DNA from: Maricaulis sp036231565
GTDB taxonomy: Bacteria; Pseudomonadota; Alphaproteobacteria; Caulobacterales; Maricaulaceae
Length of the DNA: 64,000 bases
Reading direction: 5' to 3'
NCBI GenBank assembly: GCA_036231565.1
Contig: JAZAHA010000002.1
Span: 66,206 to 130,205 of the forward strand
The notes under the pieces are model-generated. The model made no database searches. It saw nothing but the letters and a program-made list of their open reading frames with translations, and was not told where the DNA came from. Of the stretch, positions 35,964 through 45,848 are shown piece after piece; positions within the stretch are counted from its first letter, which is position 1; each line of letters starts with the position of its first letter. A program made the translations under genes and the position numbers.

Positions 35964-37297
35964 TTCGGCGCCTCGAGCGTGGGCGGCAGGGAAAACGCCT
36001 TTTGCACCACAGCGTCAATACCGGTCAGGCTGACATCGTCACCGCGCCAGAACACGGTCCACTCGCCCTGGCGGACGGCACCGTCGCATTCGTCGAAATA
36101 GAAGCCATTGACCGGATTGCTGGTGCGCGACCGCCAGATCAGGCGCGGCGCGTACTCGACCAGCCGGTGCCAGACAGCCCGGCCCAGCCCCTCACCGCGC
36201 GCATCGTCGAGCACGGCGAACTTGTCCAGATAGACCCAGTCGTCCAGCCGTGTCGTCAGCGCGGCAGCGCGATAGCTGTCGGTCACGAAGGCCTGGTCGA
36301 GAACCAGGCTGTCCCAGTAGCCGGCAATCGGCGGACGGCCGAACGCCTTGGTCACCAGGCTGTCCAGCTTGGCGATATCGAGTTCGTGCTTCGACGCGGC
36401 CGCCTTGATGCGTTCGCCGCGGCGGATCAGCGTACCGGAACCAGCATGGGTGAAGAGCTCACGCGCCAACTCCGCCGGGCGCGTGATCGAGACCGAGGAT
36501 GACAATGGCAGGTCGTCGAGCAGGCGCTTGATCTCCTCGAGCTTCAGACGCATGCCGCCATTGACCCAGTCGGCTTCCATCAGCTCGGCGAAATCGGTCG
36601 CCAGGTTGATGGAGGACAGGATATCGCCCTCCTCGTCGAGCAGCCCGCCTGTCCCGGTGAGGAAGACGACCTTGTAAGGCTGCAGCGCATGCACCAGGGC
36701 ACGCACGGCGGTATCGGCATTGACGTTGACGAGACACCCGTCAGCCGTCTCCCCCAGACAGGCCAGGATCGAGGCCTGACCGGCCCGGGCCGCAGCCGCC
36801 ACCAGGTCCAGCCGGACCCGGCTCGGCTCGCCGACCCGCCCGAGGGTCTTCTCGTCGACCAGCTCGGCCTCGAACACACCGCGCGGGATAGCTGCCGCCC
36901 GTCCGCCGGCGGCGCGGATCGCATCCACCAGGGCGAGATTGGCTTCCGTCAACGTATCGCGAATGATTGGAATGGCCGGCTCGCGCGTGACGCGCAGGCC
37001 GTTGACCCGTTCGGTGGCAATGCCGGCCACATCCAACGCCGCATCCAGCTGTGGCCCGCCGCCATGCACCACGACCGGCGTCAGGCCGACCGTCTGCAGG
37101 AATGCCAGCGCCGAGGCGAGCCCTTCCAGATCATCCTGGATGACCGCGCCACCGACCTTGATGACGGCAAAGCGTTCCTGGTCGACCCCGGAGAAACGAT
37201 GCAGGTATTCGCGGATCTCCTTGCCGTCACGCATGTGCGACAACAGCTGGACGATCGTTTGGCGGACCGGAGGCTGGGCCGCATCCTTGCCGCTCAT
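35960..37297 (-). CDS. bifunctional N-acetylglutamate synthase/kinase (NAGS/K fusion)
   Basis: A 445-aa fusion. Residues ~1-285 are an amino-acid kinase domain of N-acetylglutamate kinase type (FAVIKVGGAVIQDD, VVVHGGGPQLDAALD, FLTGTGGLLDEEG); residues ~290-445 are a GNAT domain (DWVYLDKFAVLDDARGEGLG, WRSRTSNPVNGFYFDECDG). This arrangement, making N-acetylglutamate from glutamate and then phosphorylating it, is known from Maricaulis maris and Xanthomonas, where the enzyme is feedback-inhibited by arginine. It replaces separate argA (or argJ) and argB. Its start overlaps argF' by 4 bp and its stop overlaps argC by 4 bp, so translation of the three is coupled. Confidence 0.95.
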   Translation of the reverse strand: MSGKDAAQPPVRQTIVQLLSHMRDGKEIREYLHRFSGVDQERFAVIKVGGAVIQDDLEGLASALAFLQTVGLTPVVVHGGGPQLDAALDVAGIATERVNGLRVTREPAIPIIRDTLTEANLALVDAIRAAGGRAAAIPRGVFEAELVDEKTLGRVGEPSRVRLDLVAAAARAGQASILACLGETADGCLVNVNADTAVRALVHALQPYKVVFLTGTGGLLDEEGDILSSINLATDFAELMEADWVNGGMRLKLEEIKRLLDDLPLSSSVSITRPAELARELFTHAGSGTLIRRGERIKAAASKHELDIAKLDSLVTKAFGRPPIAGYWDSLVLDQAFVTDSYRAAALTTRLDDWVYLDKFAVLDDARGEGLGRAVWHRLVEYAPRLIWRSRTSNPVNGFYFDECDGAVRQGEWTVFWRGDDVSLTGIDAVVQKAFSLPPTLEAPK

Positions 37298-38304
37298 TCC
37301 GCCCCCCCTTGCAGGGCGAGGGCTTCCATCACGGCCTTCTGGACGTGCAAGCGGTTTTCCGCTTCGTCGATCCCCATGAAGGCGTCACTGTCCACGACGG
37401 CATCGGCGATCTTCACATTGCGGCGCATGGGCAGGCAGTGCGAAACGACGGCATTATTGGTCAGCGCCATCTTTTCCGGCGTGATCATGAAACCGGCACC
37501 CTTCGCCCGGAACGGCGCTTCCTCGCCCCAATTGCCGTAGAAGGGCAGCGCCCCCCAGCTCTTGGCATACACGACATCGGCGCCGGAATAGGCGGCTTCG
37601 ACATCGGTGGTCAGCGTGACCGAACCGCCGCCTTCAGCCGTGAAGCGTTCCGCGGCCGACATGTAGCGCTCGTCGAGACGATAGACTTCATCCGGCACAA
37701 GGATGCGGACATTGGCGCCGAACTTCGACGCGATCAGCAGCGAGGAATTGGCCACGGCCGTATTCAGCGGTTTCGGATGCGGCACCCAGGTCAAAAGATA
37801 ATTCTTGCCCGCCACCGGACCGGAGCGCTCCTGCAGGGCCAGCATGTGGGCCAGCTCCTGACAGGGGTGAACAATGGTCTCCATATTGATGACCGGCACC
37901 GTCGCATGCTTCGCAAAGGCGGAGATCATCGGATCCTCGCGCTCGCTGTTCCAGTCCTTGAATTCCGGGAAGCAGCGGATGGCGATCAGATCGACATAGC
38001 GCGACAGCACGCGCGCAGCCTCGCGGACATGCTCTTCCTCGGCTCCGTCCATGATGGCGCCGTCGCCGAACTCCATCGGCCAGGTCGCGCCCTTTGCGTC
38101 CAGCACGATGGCATGGCCGCCCAGCTGGTGTGCGCCGATATCGAAACTCGATCGCGTTCGCAGCGAGGGATTGAAAAACACCAGCGCAATCGACTTGCCC
38201 TCCAGCGATCGGCTCTTCACGCCCGACTTGAAGGCAGCCGCTCGGTCGAGCAGGCCCTGAAGTTCGTTGCGGGACCAATCTTCGGTGGACAGGAAATGGC
38301 GCAT
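37294..38304 (-). CDS. argF': N-acetylornithine carbamoyltransferase
   Basis: A 336-aa transcarbamylase. The carbamoyl-phosphate loop FFNPSLRTRSSFDIGAHQLGG and the HPCQELAHMLALQE block are standard, but the protein follows the Xanthomonas AOTCase pattern (TWVPHPKPLNTAVANSSLL, YAKSWGALPFYGNW, LTNNAVVSHCLPMRRNVKI) rather than that of ornithine carbamoyltransferase. A glutamate in the loop WPMEFGDGAIMDG corresponds to the residue that distinguishes acetylornithine from succinylornithine enzymes. The route therefore carbamoylates N-acetylornithine and deacetylates afterwards. The ATG has GAGGAC seven bases upstream, and the gene is first in the operon with the NAGS/K fusion and argC. Confidence 0.93.
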   Translation of the reverse strand: MRHFLSTEDWSRNELQGLLDRAAAFKSGVKSRSLEGKSIALVFFNPSLRTRSSFDIGAHQLGGHAIVLDAKGATWPMEFGDGAIMDGAEEEHVREAARVLSRYVDLIAIRCFPEFKDWNSEREDPMISAFAKHATVPVINMETIVHPCQELAHMLALQERSGPVAGKNYLLTWVPHPKPLNTAVANSSLLIASKFGANVRILVPDEVYRLDERYMSAAERFTAEGGGSVTLTTDVEAAYSGADVVYAKSWGALPFYGNWGEEAPFRAKGAGFMITPEKMALTNNAVVSHCLPMRRNVKIADAVVDSDAFMGIDEAENRLHVQKAVMEALALQGGAE

Positions 38305-38491
38305 CTAACGTCCTCGTTTCGCCTTCGGTGACAGGAGTCCCGGGCTGTTCAGGGTCCGGGCGGCGTCATGTGTACACATCAATGCCGCAAGTGCACGGGG
38401 AAATTCCGCATCCAGGATCGCGGATACCGCCAATATGGCAATTCCCGGCGGATTGTGGAACAAGCCGGGAAAGCCGAGGGAGCTGCGCCAC

Positions 38492-39274
38492 ATGTCCGTT
38501 CTCGCCATCATTCCCGCCCGCTACGGGTCGACCCGCTTTCCCGGAAAACCGCTGGCGAAGATCGCCGGCCGGATGATGATCGAACGGGTCTGGCGGATCG
38601 CCGCGGCCGCCGACGGGGTCGACCGCGTCGTGGTCGCGACCGATGACGAGCGCATCCTGGACGCCGTGACCGCTGCCGGCGGCGAAGCCGTGATGACGGA
38701 CCCCGCCTGCCGCAACGGAACCGAACGCGCGCTCGACGCCATGCGCCGCCTCGACAGCGATGCCGAGATCGTCATCAACGTGCAGGGCGACGCGCCGCTG
38801 ATCCCGCCCTGGGTGATCGGCGGTGTCGCCGAGACACTGCGGGCGGATCCCTCACTTCAAATGGCCACACCTGCCATCGAACTGCCCGCGGAGACCGAGG
38901 CCCGGATGCGCGCCGACAAGGCGAAGGGCTCGGCCTCGGGCACGACCGTCGTCTTCAACAAGGCGATGGACGCGATGTATTTTTCCAAGGCCGTCATCCC
39001 CTTCCGGCGCAAGCCCGCAGAAGGCGCACCGACCTATCAGCATATCGGTCTCTACGGCTATCGCCGCGACACGCTGGAGAAACTGGTGGCACTGGAGCCC
39101 ACGCCTTTCGAACTCACCGAGAGCCTCGAACAATTGCGCGCCCTGGAGAACGGCATCCCGATCCGCGTCGTGCTGACCGACTATCGCGGCCGCTCGGCCT
39201 GGTCGGTCGATGCACCGGAAGACGCCCTGCGCGTGGAAGAGATCATCGCCCGCGAGGGGGAGCTGGTGGCATGA
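38492..39274 (+). CDS. kdsB: 3-deoxy-manno-octulosonate (KDO) cytidylyltransferase
   Basis: KdsB (260 aa) activates KDO as CMP-KDO for lipopolysaccharide core synthesis. It begins with the CTP-binding IIPARYGSTRFPGKPLAKI, continues with VINVQGDAPLIPP holding the Mg-binding Asp, and ends with the family block VDAPEDALRVEEII. The ATG at 38492 has AGGGAG upstream and gives the standard N-terminus; a longer frame adds 19 residues. It is divergent from argF' and overlaps the following phosphatase-like gene by 4 bp. Confidence 0.94.
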   Translation: MSVLAIIPARYGSTRFPGKPLAKIAGRMMIERVWRIAAAADGVDRVVVATDDERILDAVTAAGGEAVMTDPACRNGTERALDAMRRLDSDAEIVINVQGDAPLIPPWVIGGVAETLRADPSLQMATPAIELPAETEARMRADKAKGSASGTTVVFNKAMDAMYFSKAVIPFRRKPAEGAPTYQHIGLYGYRRDTLEKLVALEPTPFELTESLEQLRALENGIPIRVVLTDYRGRSAWSVDAPEDALRVEEIIAREGELVA

Positions 39275-39900
39275 CGAAAATCCTGCTCGCCCGCCACGGC
39301 AATACATTCGGCCCCGGCGACACGCCGGTCTGGGTCGGCGCGAAGGAAGACCTGCCGCTGGTCGAGAGCGGCGAGGCCCAGGCGCGGGCGCTGGGTGAAG
39401 CCCTGGCGGCTGCCGGACTGACACCGGGCCGCATCGTCTGCGGGCCGCTGAAGCGCACGCGGCGCGCCGCGGAAATCGTCGCCGGACTGACCGGCTTTGC
39501 CGGCACGCCCGAAATCGACGAACGCCTGAAGGAGATCGACTACGGCGCCTGGGGCGGCAAGTCGAATGACGAGATCGTCGCCGCCTTCGGCCAGGAAGCG
39601 CTGGACTGCTGGGACAAGCATCACCGCCGCCCGGAGGGCGCCGACTGGTCGCCGGACGAGGCAACGCTGAAGGCCAATGCGCTCGCGGCCATGCGCGATG
39701 CGGCACAAACACCCCTCACCCTCGTCGTCACATCAAACGGTGTGTTGCGCTACATGCATGCCGCGCTGAGCGGTGCCGACAGCAATGCGAAGGTGAAGAC
39801 CGGCCATGTCTGCGCCGCCGATATCGAGGGCACGGCCGGCGCCCGGCTGTTCTGGAATGAAAAGCCGGATGCCACCCTGCTCGCACAGACTTTCGGCTAG
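39271..39900 (+). CDS. histidine phosphatase (phosphoglycerate-mutase-like) family protein
   Basis: A 209-aa member of the histidine phosphatase superfamily. The N-terminal LLARHGNT motif holds the phospho-accepting His9, the second basic cluster is CGPLKRTRRAAE, and the acid residue lies in LKEIDYGAWGG. The C-terminal block, usually V-S-H-G-G, reads VVTSNGVLR, so the second active-site histidine appears replaced by Ser155 or Asn156. Substrate is unknown; the 4-bp overlap with kdsB suggests a role near KDO or LPS sugar-phosphate metabolism, though that is only inference from position. It is convergent with, and overlaps by 4 bp, the alpha/beta hydrolase gene. Confidence 0.82.
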   Translation: MTKILLARHGNTFGPGDTPVWVGAKEDLPLVESGEAQARALGEALAAAGLTPGRIVCGPLKRTRRAAEIVAGLTGFAGTPEIDERLKEIDYGAWGGKSNDEIVAAFGQEALDCWDKHHRRPEGADWSPDEATLKANALAAMRDAAQTPLTLVVTSNGVLRYMHAALSGADSNAKVKTGHVCAADIEGTAGARLFWNEKPDATLLAQTFG

Positions 39901-40772
39901 TCGACGCGATCGAGGAAGGTACTGATCTCGGCCCAGGCTTCCGGCTCAGTCATGAAGGGGGCGTGGCCGACATCGGGCACTTCCACCACGCCCAGATCGG
40001 GCTTGCGCCGGCGCATCTCGGCCACCGTTTCCGGTGAGAGAAGATCACTGATCCCGCCGCGCACGACGAGGACCGGAATGGTGCGGAAGGGTTCCCAGAA
40101 CTCCCAGAGCTCGGGCAGCGGACCATCATCGCCGCCCAGCATGGACAAGATCGCGCCGTCATAATCGAGCTCGACCGCACCGTTCTCGCCGTCAATCCAT
40201 GTCTTCTTTGCAAAATCGAGCCAGAAGGCTTCGTCATCCGCCCGCGCCGGGAAAGCGGCCAGATTGCTGTCGCGCGTGCGCGCCGCCGCCTCGTCCCAGC
40301 TGGCCGCGGGATCGCGGCTGGACGTGTTCAGCTTGATCCGGTCCAGCCCCTCTTTCGACACCACCGGTCCGACGTCGTTGATCACCGCCGCGGCGATGCG
40401 CTGCGGCTGGACGCCGGCAACGACGAAGGTCATCAGACCGCCCATCGAGGTGCCCACAAAGACCGCGCGGGCAATCCCCAGCGCATCAAGCAGGCCCAGC
40501 ATGTCGGCGGCATAGACCGGCGGCTGGTAGCGCTCGACCTGCGGGTCCGAATCGGAGCGGCCGCGGCCACGCTGGGAGGCGACGATCACCCGCCGCCCCT
40601 TCGCCGCGATCTTCGGCGCGAGATCCTCGAAATCCTTCACATTGCGCGTCAGCCCGTGCAGGCACAGCACCGGCACGCCGGTCTCTGCCCCCTCGGCCGG
40701 GTAGTCGCGATAATGGTTGCGCAACCCGTCGGCATTGGTGAAGAAATGGTCTGTGAACATGTCGCCCGGCAT
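39897..40772 (-). CDS. alpha/beta hydrolase
   Basis: A 291-aa alpha/beta-hydrolase. The oxyanion segment is CLHGLTRNVKDF, the nucleophile elbow is VGTSMGGLM (Ser in GTSMGG), the acid is probably the Asp in GGISDLLSPETV, and the catalytic His lies in VPDVGHAPFM. Lid and core resemble esterases and lactonases that act on small esters; the substrate cannot be read. Its ATG shares one base with the stop of the upstream MFS permease gene (TGATG), so the permease probably imports, or exports, what this enzyme handles. Confidence 0.87.
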   Translation of the reverse strand: MPGDMFTDHFFTNADGLRNHYRDYPAEGAETGVPVLCLHGLTRNVKDFEDLAPKIAAKGRRVIVASQRGRGRSDSDPQVERYQPPVYAADMLGLLDALGIARAVFVGTSMGGLMTFVVAGVQPQRIAAAVINDVGPVVSKEGLDRIKLNTSSRDPAASWDEAAARTRDSNLAAFPARADDEAFWLDFAKKTWIDGENGAVELDYDGAILSMLGGDDGPLPELWEFWEPFRTIPVLVVRGGISDLLSPETVAEMRRRKPDLGVVEVPDVGHAPFMTEPEAWAEISTFLDRVD

Positions 40773-42514
40773 CAGTTGGGTTCAGCCTCGGTCGGCGGTT
40801 CCGCTTCCGGTACCGGCACGGTCTCGCCCTCGCCTTCCCAGTCGCGGGCCAGATAACGCGAGGCCCAGAACATGAAGAAGGCAGCCACCAGATAGAGGCT
40901 GGCACCGATCAGGATCGAGATCCGCAGCGAACCGTCCCCGAAGGTCGGCTGCAGCGCGGTCGACAGCCGGCCCAGCACGTAGACGCCGCCGCCAATACCC
41001 AGAAGATTGTTGATCAGCAGGAAGACAGAAGACGCGCTGGTACGCATGTGCGGCGGCACCAGGTGCTGGAAGGCCGAGAGAACCGGTCCCAGCCAGGCGA
41101 GGCCCAGCGCCGTCGGGATGAACAGCAGCGCGACCGCCATCGTCGCCGACGGCGACAGCACGCCGGCCCAGTAGAGCGGCGCACACAGCAGAAAGGCGAC
41201 GGCGGGAACCGTGGCGAAGGCCGAGCGCTTGCGCTTGCCCATCCAGTCGCCCATCACGCCGCCCAGGAAGATGCCCAGGCTGCCGGCCACGAACAGCACC
41301 CCGCCGAACAGCCAGCCCGTCTCCGTGAGCGACAGCTGGAAGCTGCGGGCGAAGAAGGAGGGGAGCCAGAAGAAGACGCCATAGCCCATCATCGACGAGG
41401 CCGAGGCGCCCATGATCATCAGCCAGAAGCTCGGCTTGCGCAGGGCCAGCATCATGAATTCGCGGAAGGTCGCGAAGAAGAAGCCGATCAGGGCCCCGGC
41501 GATGGCGCGGCCGATCAGCCAAGCGATTGCTGCCGTGCCGACGGGGGCTCCGCCGGTCAGGGCCGGCACCAGCCAGGCAACCAGACCCGGCAGGACCATC
41601 AGGACAGACAGGCCCAGCGCCAGCGGCAGTCCTTTCGACTGGCGGCCGATCCACTGCCCGCCGAACCAGCCGCACACGGCGGCGACGCCTGCGGTCACGG
41701 CGAGGAGGCTGACCGACTGCACCGGCGTCGCACCGAACACGACCGTATTGAAGATGGAGAGCAGGCTGGGCAGGGCGAGCAGCGCCGCTCCGGCAATTGA
41801 CAGGATGCGGATGCGGTCGGCCGGATAGACACCGACTGTTTCCTGCGGCGCCTCGACTTTCGCGGCCACGGCCGGCGCGTCGTATTGACCGCGCTTGGGC
41901 TCGCGCACGACGAGTTTGAAGATCGGTGCCAGAACGATGCCGGCAATACCAACAATGAAGAAGGCGGAACGCCAATCCAGCGCGTCGGAAATACCGCCGC
42001 CAGCAATCTGCGAACCGGCAATGACGCCAAAGGCGCTGCCCACGGGAATGCCGAGCGAATAGATCGCCAGCGCCCGGGCGCGCTTGGAGGGCGGGTAGTA
42101 GTCGGCAATGATCGTGTAGGCCGGCGCGACACCGCCCGCCTCGCCCACGCCCACGCCGACACGCGCCAGGAAGAGCTGCATGAAGTTCTGGGCGAAGCCG
42201 CTGAGCGCCGTGAAACCGCTCCAGATCGTGAGCGCCGCAGTCATGATCCAGGTCCGGTTGAAGCGGTCGGCAAACCAGGCAATCGGCACGCCCAGCGTGG
42301 AATAGAGGAGTGCGAAAGCGATACCGCCGAGAAGGCCGAGCTGTTCGTCCGTCAGGCCCAGGTCTTCCTTGATCGGGATAGCCAGGATGGAAATGATCTG
42401 GCGGTCCAGGAAGTTGAACGCATAAACCAGGAACAGCAGCACCATGACCAGGCTGCGATAGCCTGCTCCGGGCAAGTTGCTGCCTTGCGCAGCACCTGCA
42501 TTCGTATCCGCCAT
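40772..42514 (-). CDS. MFS transporter, unusually long (Spinster/phthalate-permease-like)
   Basis: A 580-aa major facilitator. The first half has the typical N-terminal NFLDRQIISILAIPIKEDLG, the loop-2/3 motif (IAWFADRFNRTW) and GVGVGEAGGVAPAYTIIADY, as in the Spinster-like and anion:cation symporter groups. About 150 extra residues (near 245-375) carry several additional hydrophobic stretches between the two halves, so the total is more than twelve helices. The Pro/Glu-rich tail (GEGETVPVPEAEPPTEAEPN) is cytoplasmic. ATG at 42514 has GGGGAGAG upstream. It is translationally coupled to the alpha/beta hydrolase gene and divergent from an M28 peptidase gene, with a palindrome between them. Confidence 0.88.
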   Translation of the reverse strand: MADTNAGAAQGSNLPGAGYRSLVMVLLFLVYAFNFLDRQIISILAIPIKEDLGLTDEQLGLLGGIAFALLYSTLGVPIAWFADRFNRTWIMTAALTIWSGFTALSGFAQNFMQLFLARVGVGVGEAGGVAPAYTIIADYYPPSKRARALAIYSLGIPVGSAFGVIAGSQIAGGGISDALDWRSAFFIVGIAGIVLAPIFKLVVREPKRGQYDAPAVAAKVEAPQETVGVYPADRIRILSIAGAALLALPSLLSIFNTVVFGATPVQSVSLLAVTAGVAAVCGWFGGQWIGRQSKGLPLALGLSVLMVLPGLVAWLVPALTGGAPVGTAAIAWLIGRAIAGALIGFFFATFREFMMLALRKPSFWLMIMGASASSMMGYGVFFWLPSFFARSFQLSLTETGWLFGGVLFVAGSLGIFLGGVMGDWMGKRKRSAFATVPAVAFLLCAPLYWAGVLSPSATMAVALLFIPTALGLAWLGPVLSAFQHLVPPHMRTSASSVFLLINNLLGIGGGVYVLGRLSTALQPTFGDGSLRISILIGASLYLVAAFFMFWASRYLARDWEGEGETVPVPEAEPPTEAEPN

Positions 42515-42572
42515 GATCTCTCCCCTCAGGCGTACCGGTCTTTCGACCCACTCTTCTTGTGTGTGGTCAACA

Positions 42573-42600
42573 CCAAACATGAATGGTCATTCAGGTTTGG
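42573..42600. promoter_or_regulatory. 28-bp near-perfect palindrome, probable operator
   Basis: CCAAACATGAATG, GT, CATTCAGGTTTGG: 13-bp arms with one mismatch, 59 bp upstream of the MFS permease start and 126 bp upstream of the M28 peptidase start. TGGTCAA also occurs at both flanks (42564-42570 and 42597-42603). The length and symmetry suit a TetR- or GntR-type regulator; no such gene is adjacent. Confidence 0.6.
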
Positions 42601-42725
42601 TCAAACCCCATTTCCGTGTGATCTCAGTGACGCCACCCCTTGTGCGCGACGAGCACGAATGCAGGATGTGCCACAGTTTTGCGCCAAAGCCCAAGGCCCA
42701 GTTGGCCGCAACATGGGGGAGAACC

Positions 42726-44453
<1,728 letters not shown>

Positions 44454-44474
44454 CGCTGGCGCAAGCCTGACAGG

Positions 44475-44507
44475 AAAGGGGCGGCTCCGGCGGAGCCGCC
44501 CCTTTTT
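44475..44507. terminator. rho-independent terminator between M28 peptidase and regulator genes
   Basis: AAAGGGGCGGCTCC (44475-44488) and GGAGCCGCCCCTTT (44492-44505) form a 14-bp stem with a 3-base loop followed by Ts. It serves the M28 gene best; the minus-strand side (CCCCTTTCC) is a weaker terminator for the convergent regulator operon. Confidence 0.88.
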
Positions 44508-44531
44508 CATGTCCGATATCCGATACCGCGA

Positions 44532-45176
44532 TCAGAAGGTCCGGCGGAAGACGATCTTCTCGCCGCGCTCTTCCAGCCGCGAGGTGTAGCGGGACTCGTC
44601 GAGTACGGCGCCGGAATGGATGCAATAGACGGTGCGCGCTTCGGAGATGCGCGGCCAATGCAGGAAGTCGCACAGGCGCGACTGCATGCCGGCGGAGACG
44701 TTGATCTCCATCGAACCGAGACTCTGGGCGTAGGCCAGATTGCTCTGGAACATGCCCTCCTCGCGGATCCGTTCCAGTGCGGACATGAAGTCGCCGCCGA
44801 CGAAGTCGCGGATATTGCGTCCCTCGATCTCGTGACGAGCCATACCGAACAGCTCGAGCGCACCGCGCGAGATCGCCTTCACCATACCCATCGAATCCGT
44901 CACGAACTCGACCGACGGGTTCAGCGTGATGAGATCGACCCAAGTGGGTGCCGGTGCCACGACAAAGGCGTCCTGGACCAGTTCCGCCATGCGGCGCTTG
45001 ACCCGTTCGGGTGGATCGCTGTCGCCATTCTCCCAGCGCGAGATCATCGCCTGCGTAACGCCCAGATCCGCTGCCAATGCAGCCTGCTTCAGCCTTTTGG
45101 ACATCCGGAAATTCCGGATCACCGACGGCCAGTTCACCTTGCTGGACGACACAGACAGTTTGATATCCTGTACCAA
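44532..45176 (-). CDS. XRE-type HTH plus PAS-like regulator, copy A
   Basis: A 214-aa protein with an N-terminal XRE-type helix-turn-helix (about 15-65, LKQAALAADLGVTQAMISRWENG) and a PAS-like sensor region (about 80-185, containing SVEFVTDSMGMVKAISRG and LELFGMARHEIEGRNIRDFV). A TTG at 45176 is preferred as start because it has a G-run upstream and leaves 20 bp after the preceding gene; an in-frame codon at 45242 would overlap that gene. Two close paralogs lie directly upstream in the same orientation and a fourth lies at 47.9 kb, so this is a duplicated regulator family. No ligand-contact residues can be named; heme, flavin or small-molecule sensing are all open. Confidence 0.8.
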   Translation of the reverse strand: MVQDIKLSVSSSKVNWPSVIRNFRMSKRLKQAALAADLGVTQAMISRWENGDSDPPERVKRRMAELVQDAFVVAPAPTWVDLITLNPSVEFVTDSMGMVKAISRGALELFGMARHEIEGRNIRDFVGGDFMSALERIREEGMFQSNLAYAQSLGSMEINVSAGMQSRLCDFLHWPRISEARTVYCIHSGAVLDESRYTSRLEERGEKIVFRRTF

Positions 45177-45196
45177 TTCGGCCCCCCCTTCAGGGC

Positions 45197-45847
45197 TCAG
45201 GGTGCCGGGTGGAGCGCGACCTTCCCGGCCAGCTCGCGGCACAAGTTTTCATATTCGACTTCGTCGATCGGGGCGCCGGACAGCATCCAGCGGATCGCCC
45301 CGTCCTCGCCCGTGTGCGGCCAGTGCAATCCTTCGATACACAGGCTACTCACCTGTCCCTCGCGATCGACGAAGGTATATCGATCCGCACTTTCGACGCT
45401 TTCGAGCCTGCCGTCAAAGAATCCCGACGCACCAAGTGTTTGGAGCAGGTCGGGCAAGTCGCCGAGGAACAGGTCCTCCAGCCTGACACCTTCAACCTCG
45501 GCACGGTCACGCCCCAGCATACGTAGCAGCCCGGCGCTCGCTGTCTCGATCAAGCCTGCCCGATCAATCACCGACGCAATACCGGGCTGGGCGGCGGTAT
45601 GACTGCGCCAGTCGATGAGCGGCGCCGAGACCTCGCCGGTCTCGAACAGGCCCATGATACGCGCACGCATTTCGGCGCTCGGGGTCACCATGCCGGATTC
45701 CCAGCGGGACACCATCGCCTGGGTGACCCCCAGGTCGGCGGCAAGGGCCGCCTGCTTGATGTTGTGGGTAAAGCGGAAGCGACGCAGCCGCGCCCGCCAG
45801 AGATCCGGCGGCTCGGCGGCAACGGCTCTTTGCGCCCGCCTCGGCAT
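45197..45847 (-). CDS. XRE-type HTH plus PAS-like regulator, copy B
   Basis: A 216-aa paralog of the flanking regulators. The helix-turn-helix reads IKQAALAADLGVTQAMVSRW, nearly identical to copy A in the recognition helix, while the PAS-like region (ASVIDRAGLIETASAGLLRM, later RAEVEGVRLEDLFLGDLPDL) has diverged strongly. It shares with copy C the segment ASGFF-(D/E)-GR and a late tryptophan-containing strand (LHWPHTG, IRWMLSGAPI). The gene begins 1 bp after copy C ends and stops 20 bp before copy A, so all three are one transcript. Conserved recognition helices imply overlapping DNA targets with different inputs. Confidence 0.82.
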   Translation of the reverse strand: MPRRAQRAVAAEPPDLWRARLRRFRFTHNIKQAALAADLGVTQAMVSRWESGMVTPSAEMRARIMGLFETGEVSAPLIDWRSHTAAQPGIASVIDRAGLIETASAGLLRMLGRDRAEVEGVRLEDLFLGDLPDLLQTLGASGFFDGRLESVESADRYTFVDREGQVSSLCIEGLHWPHTGEDGAIRWMLSGAPIDEVEYENLCRELAGKVALHPAP

Positions 45848-45848
45848 C

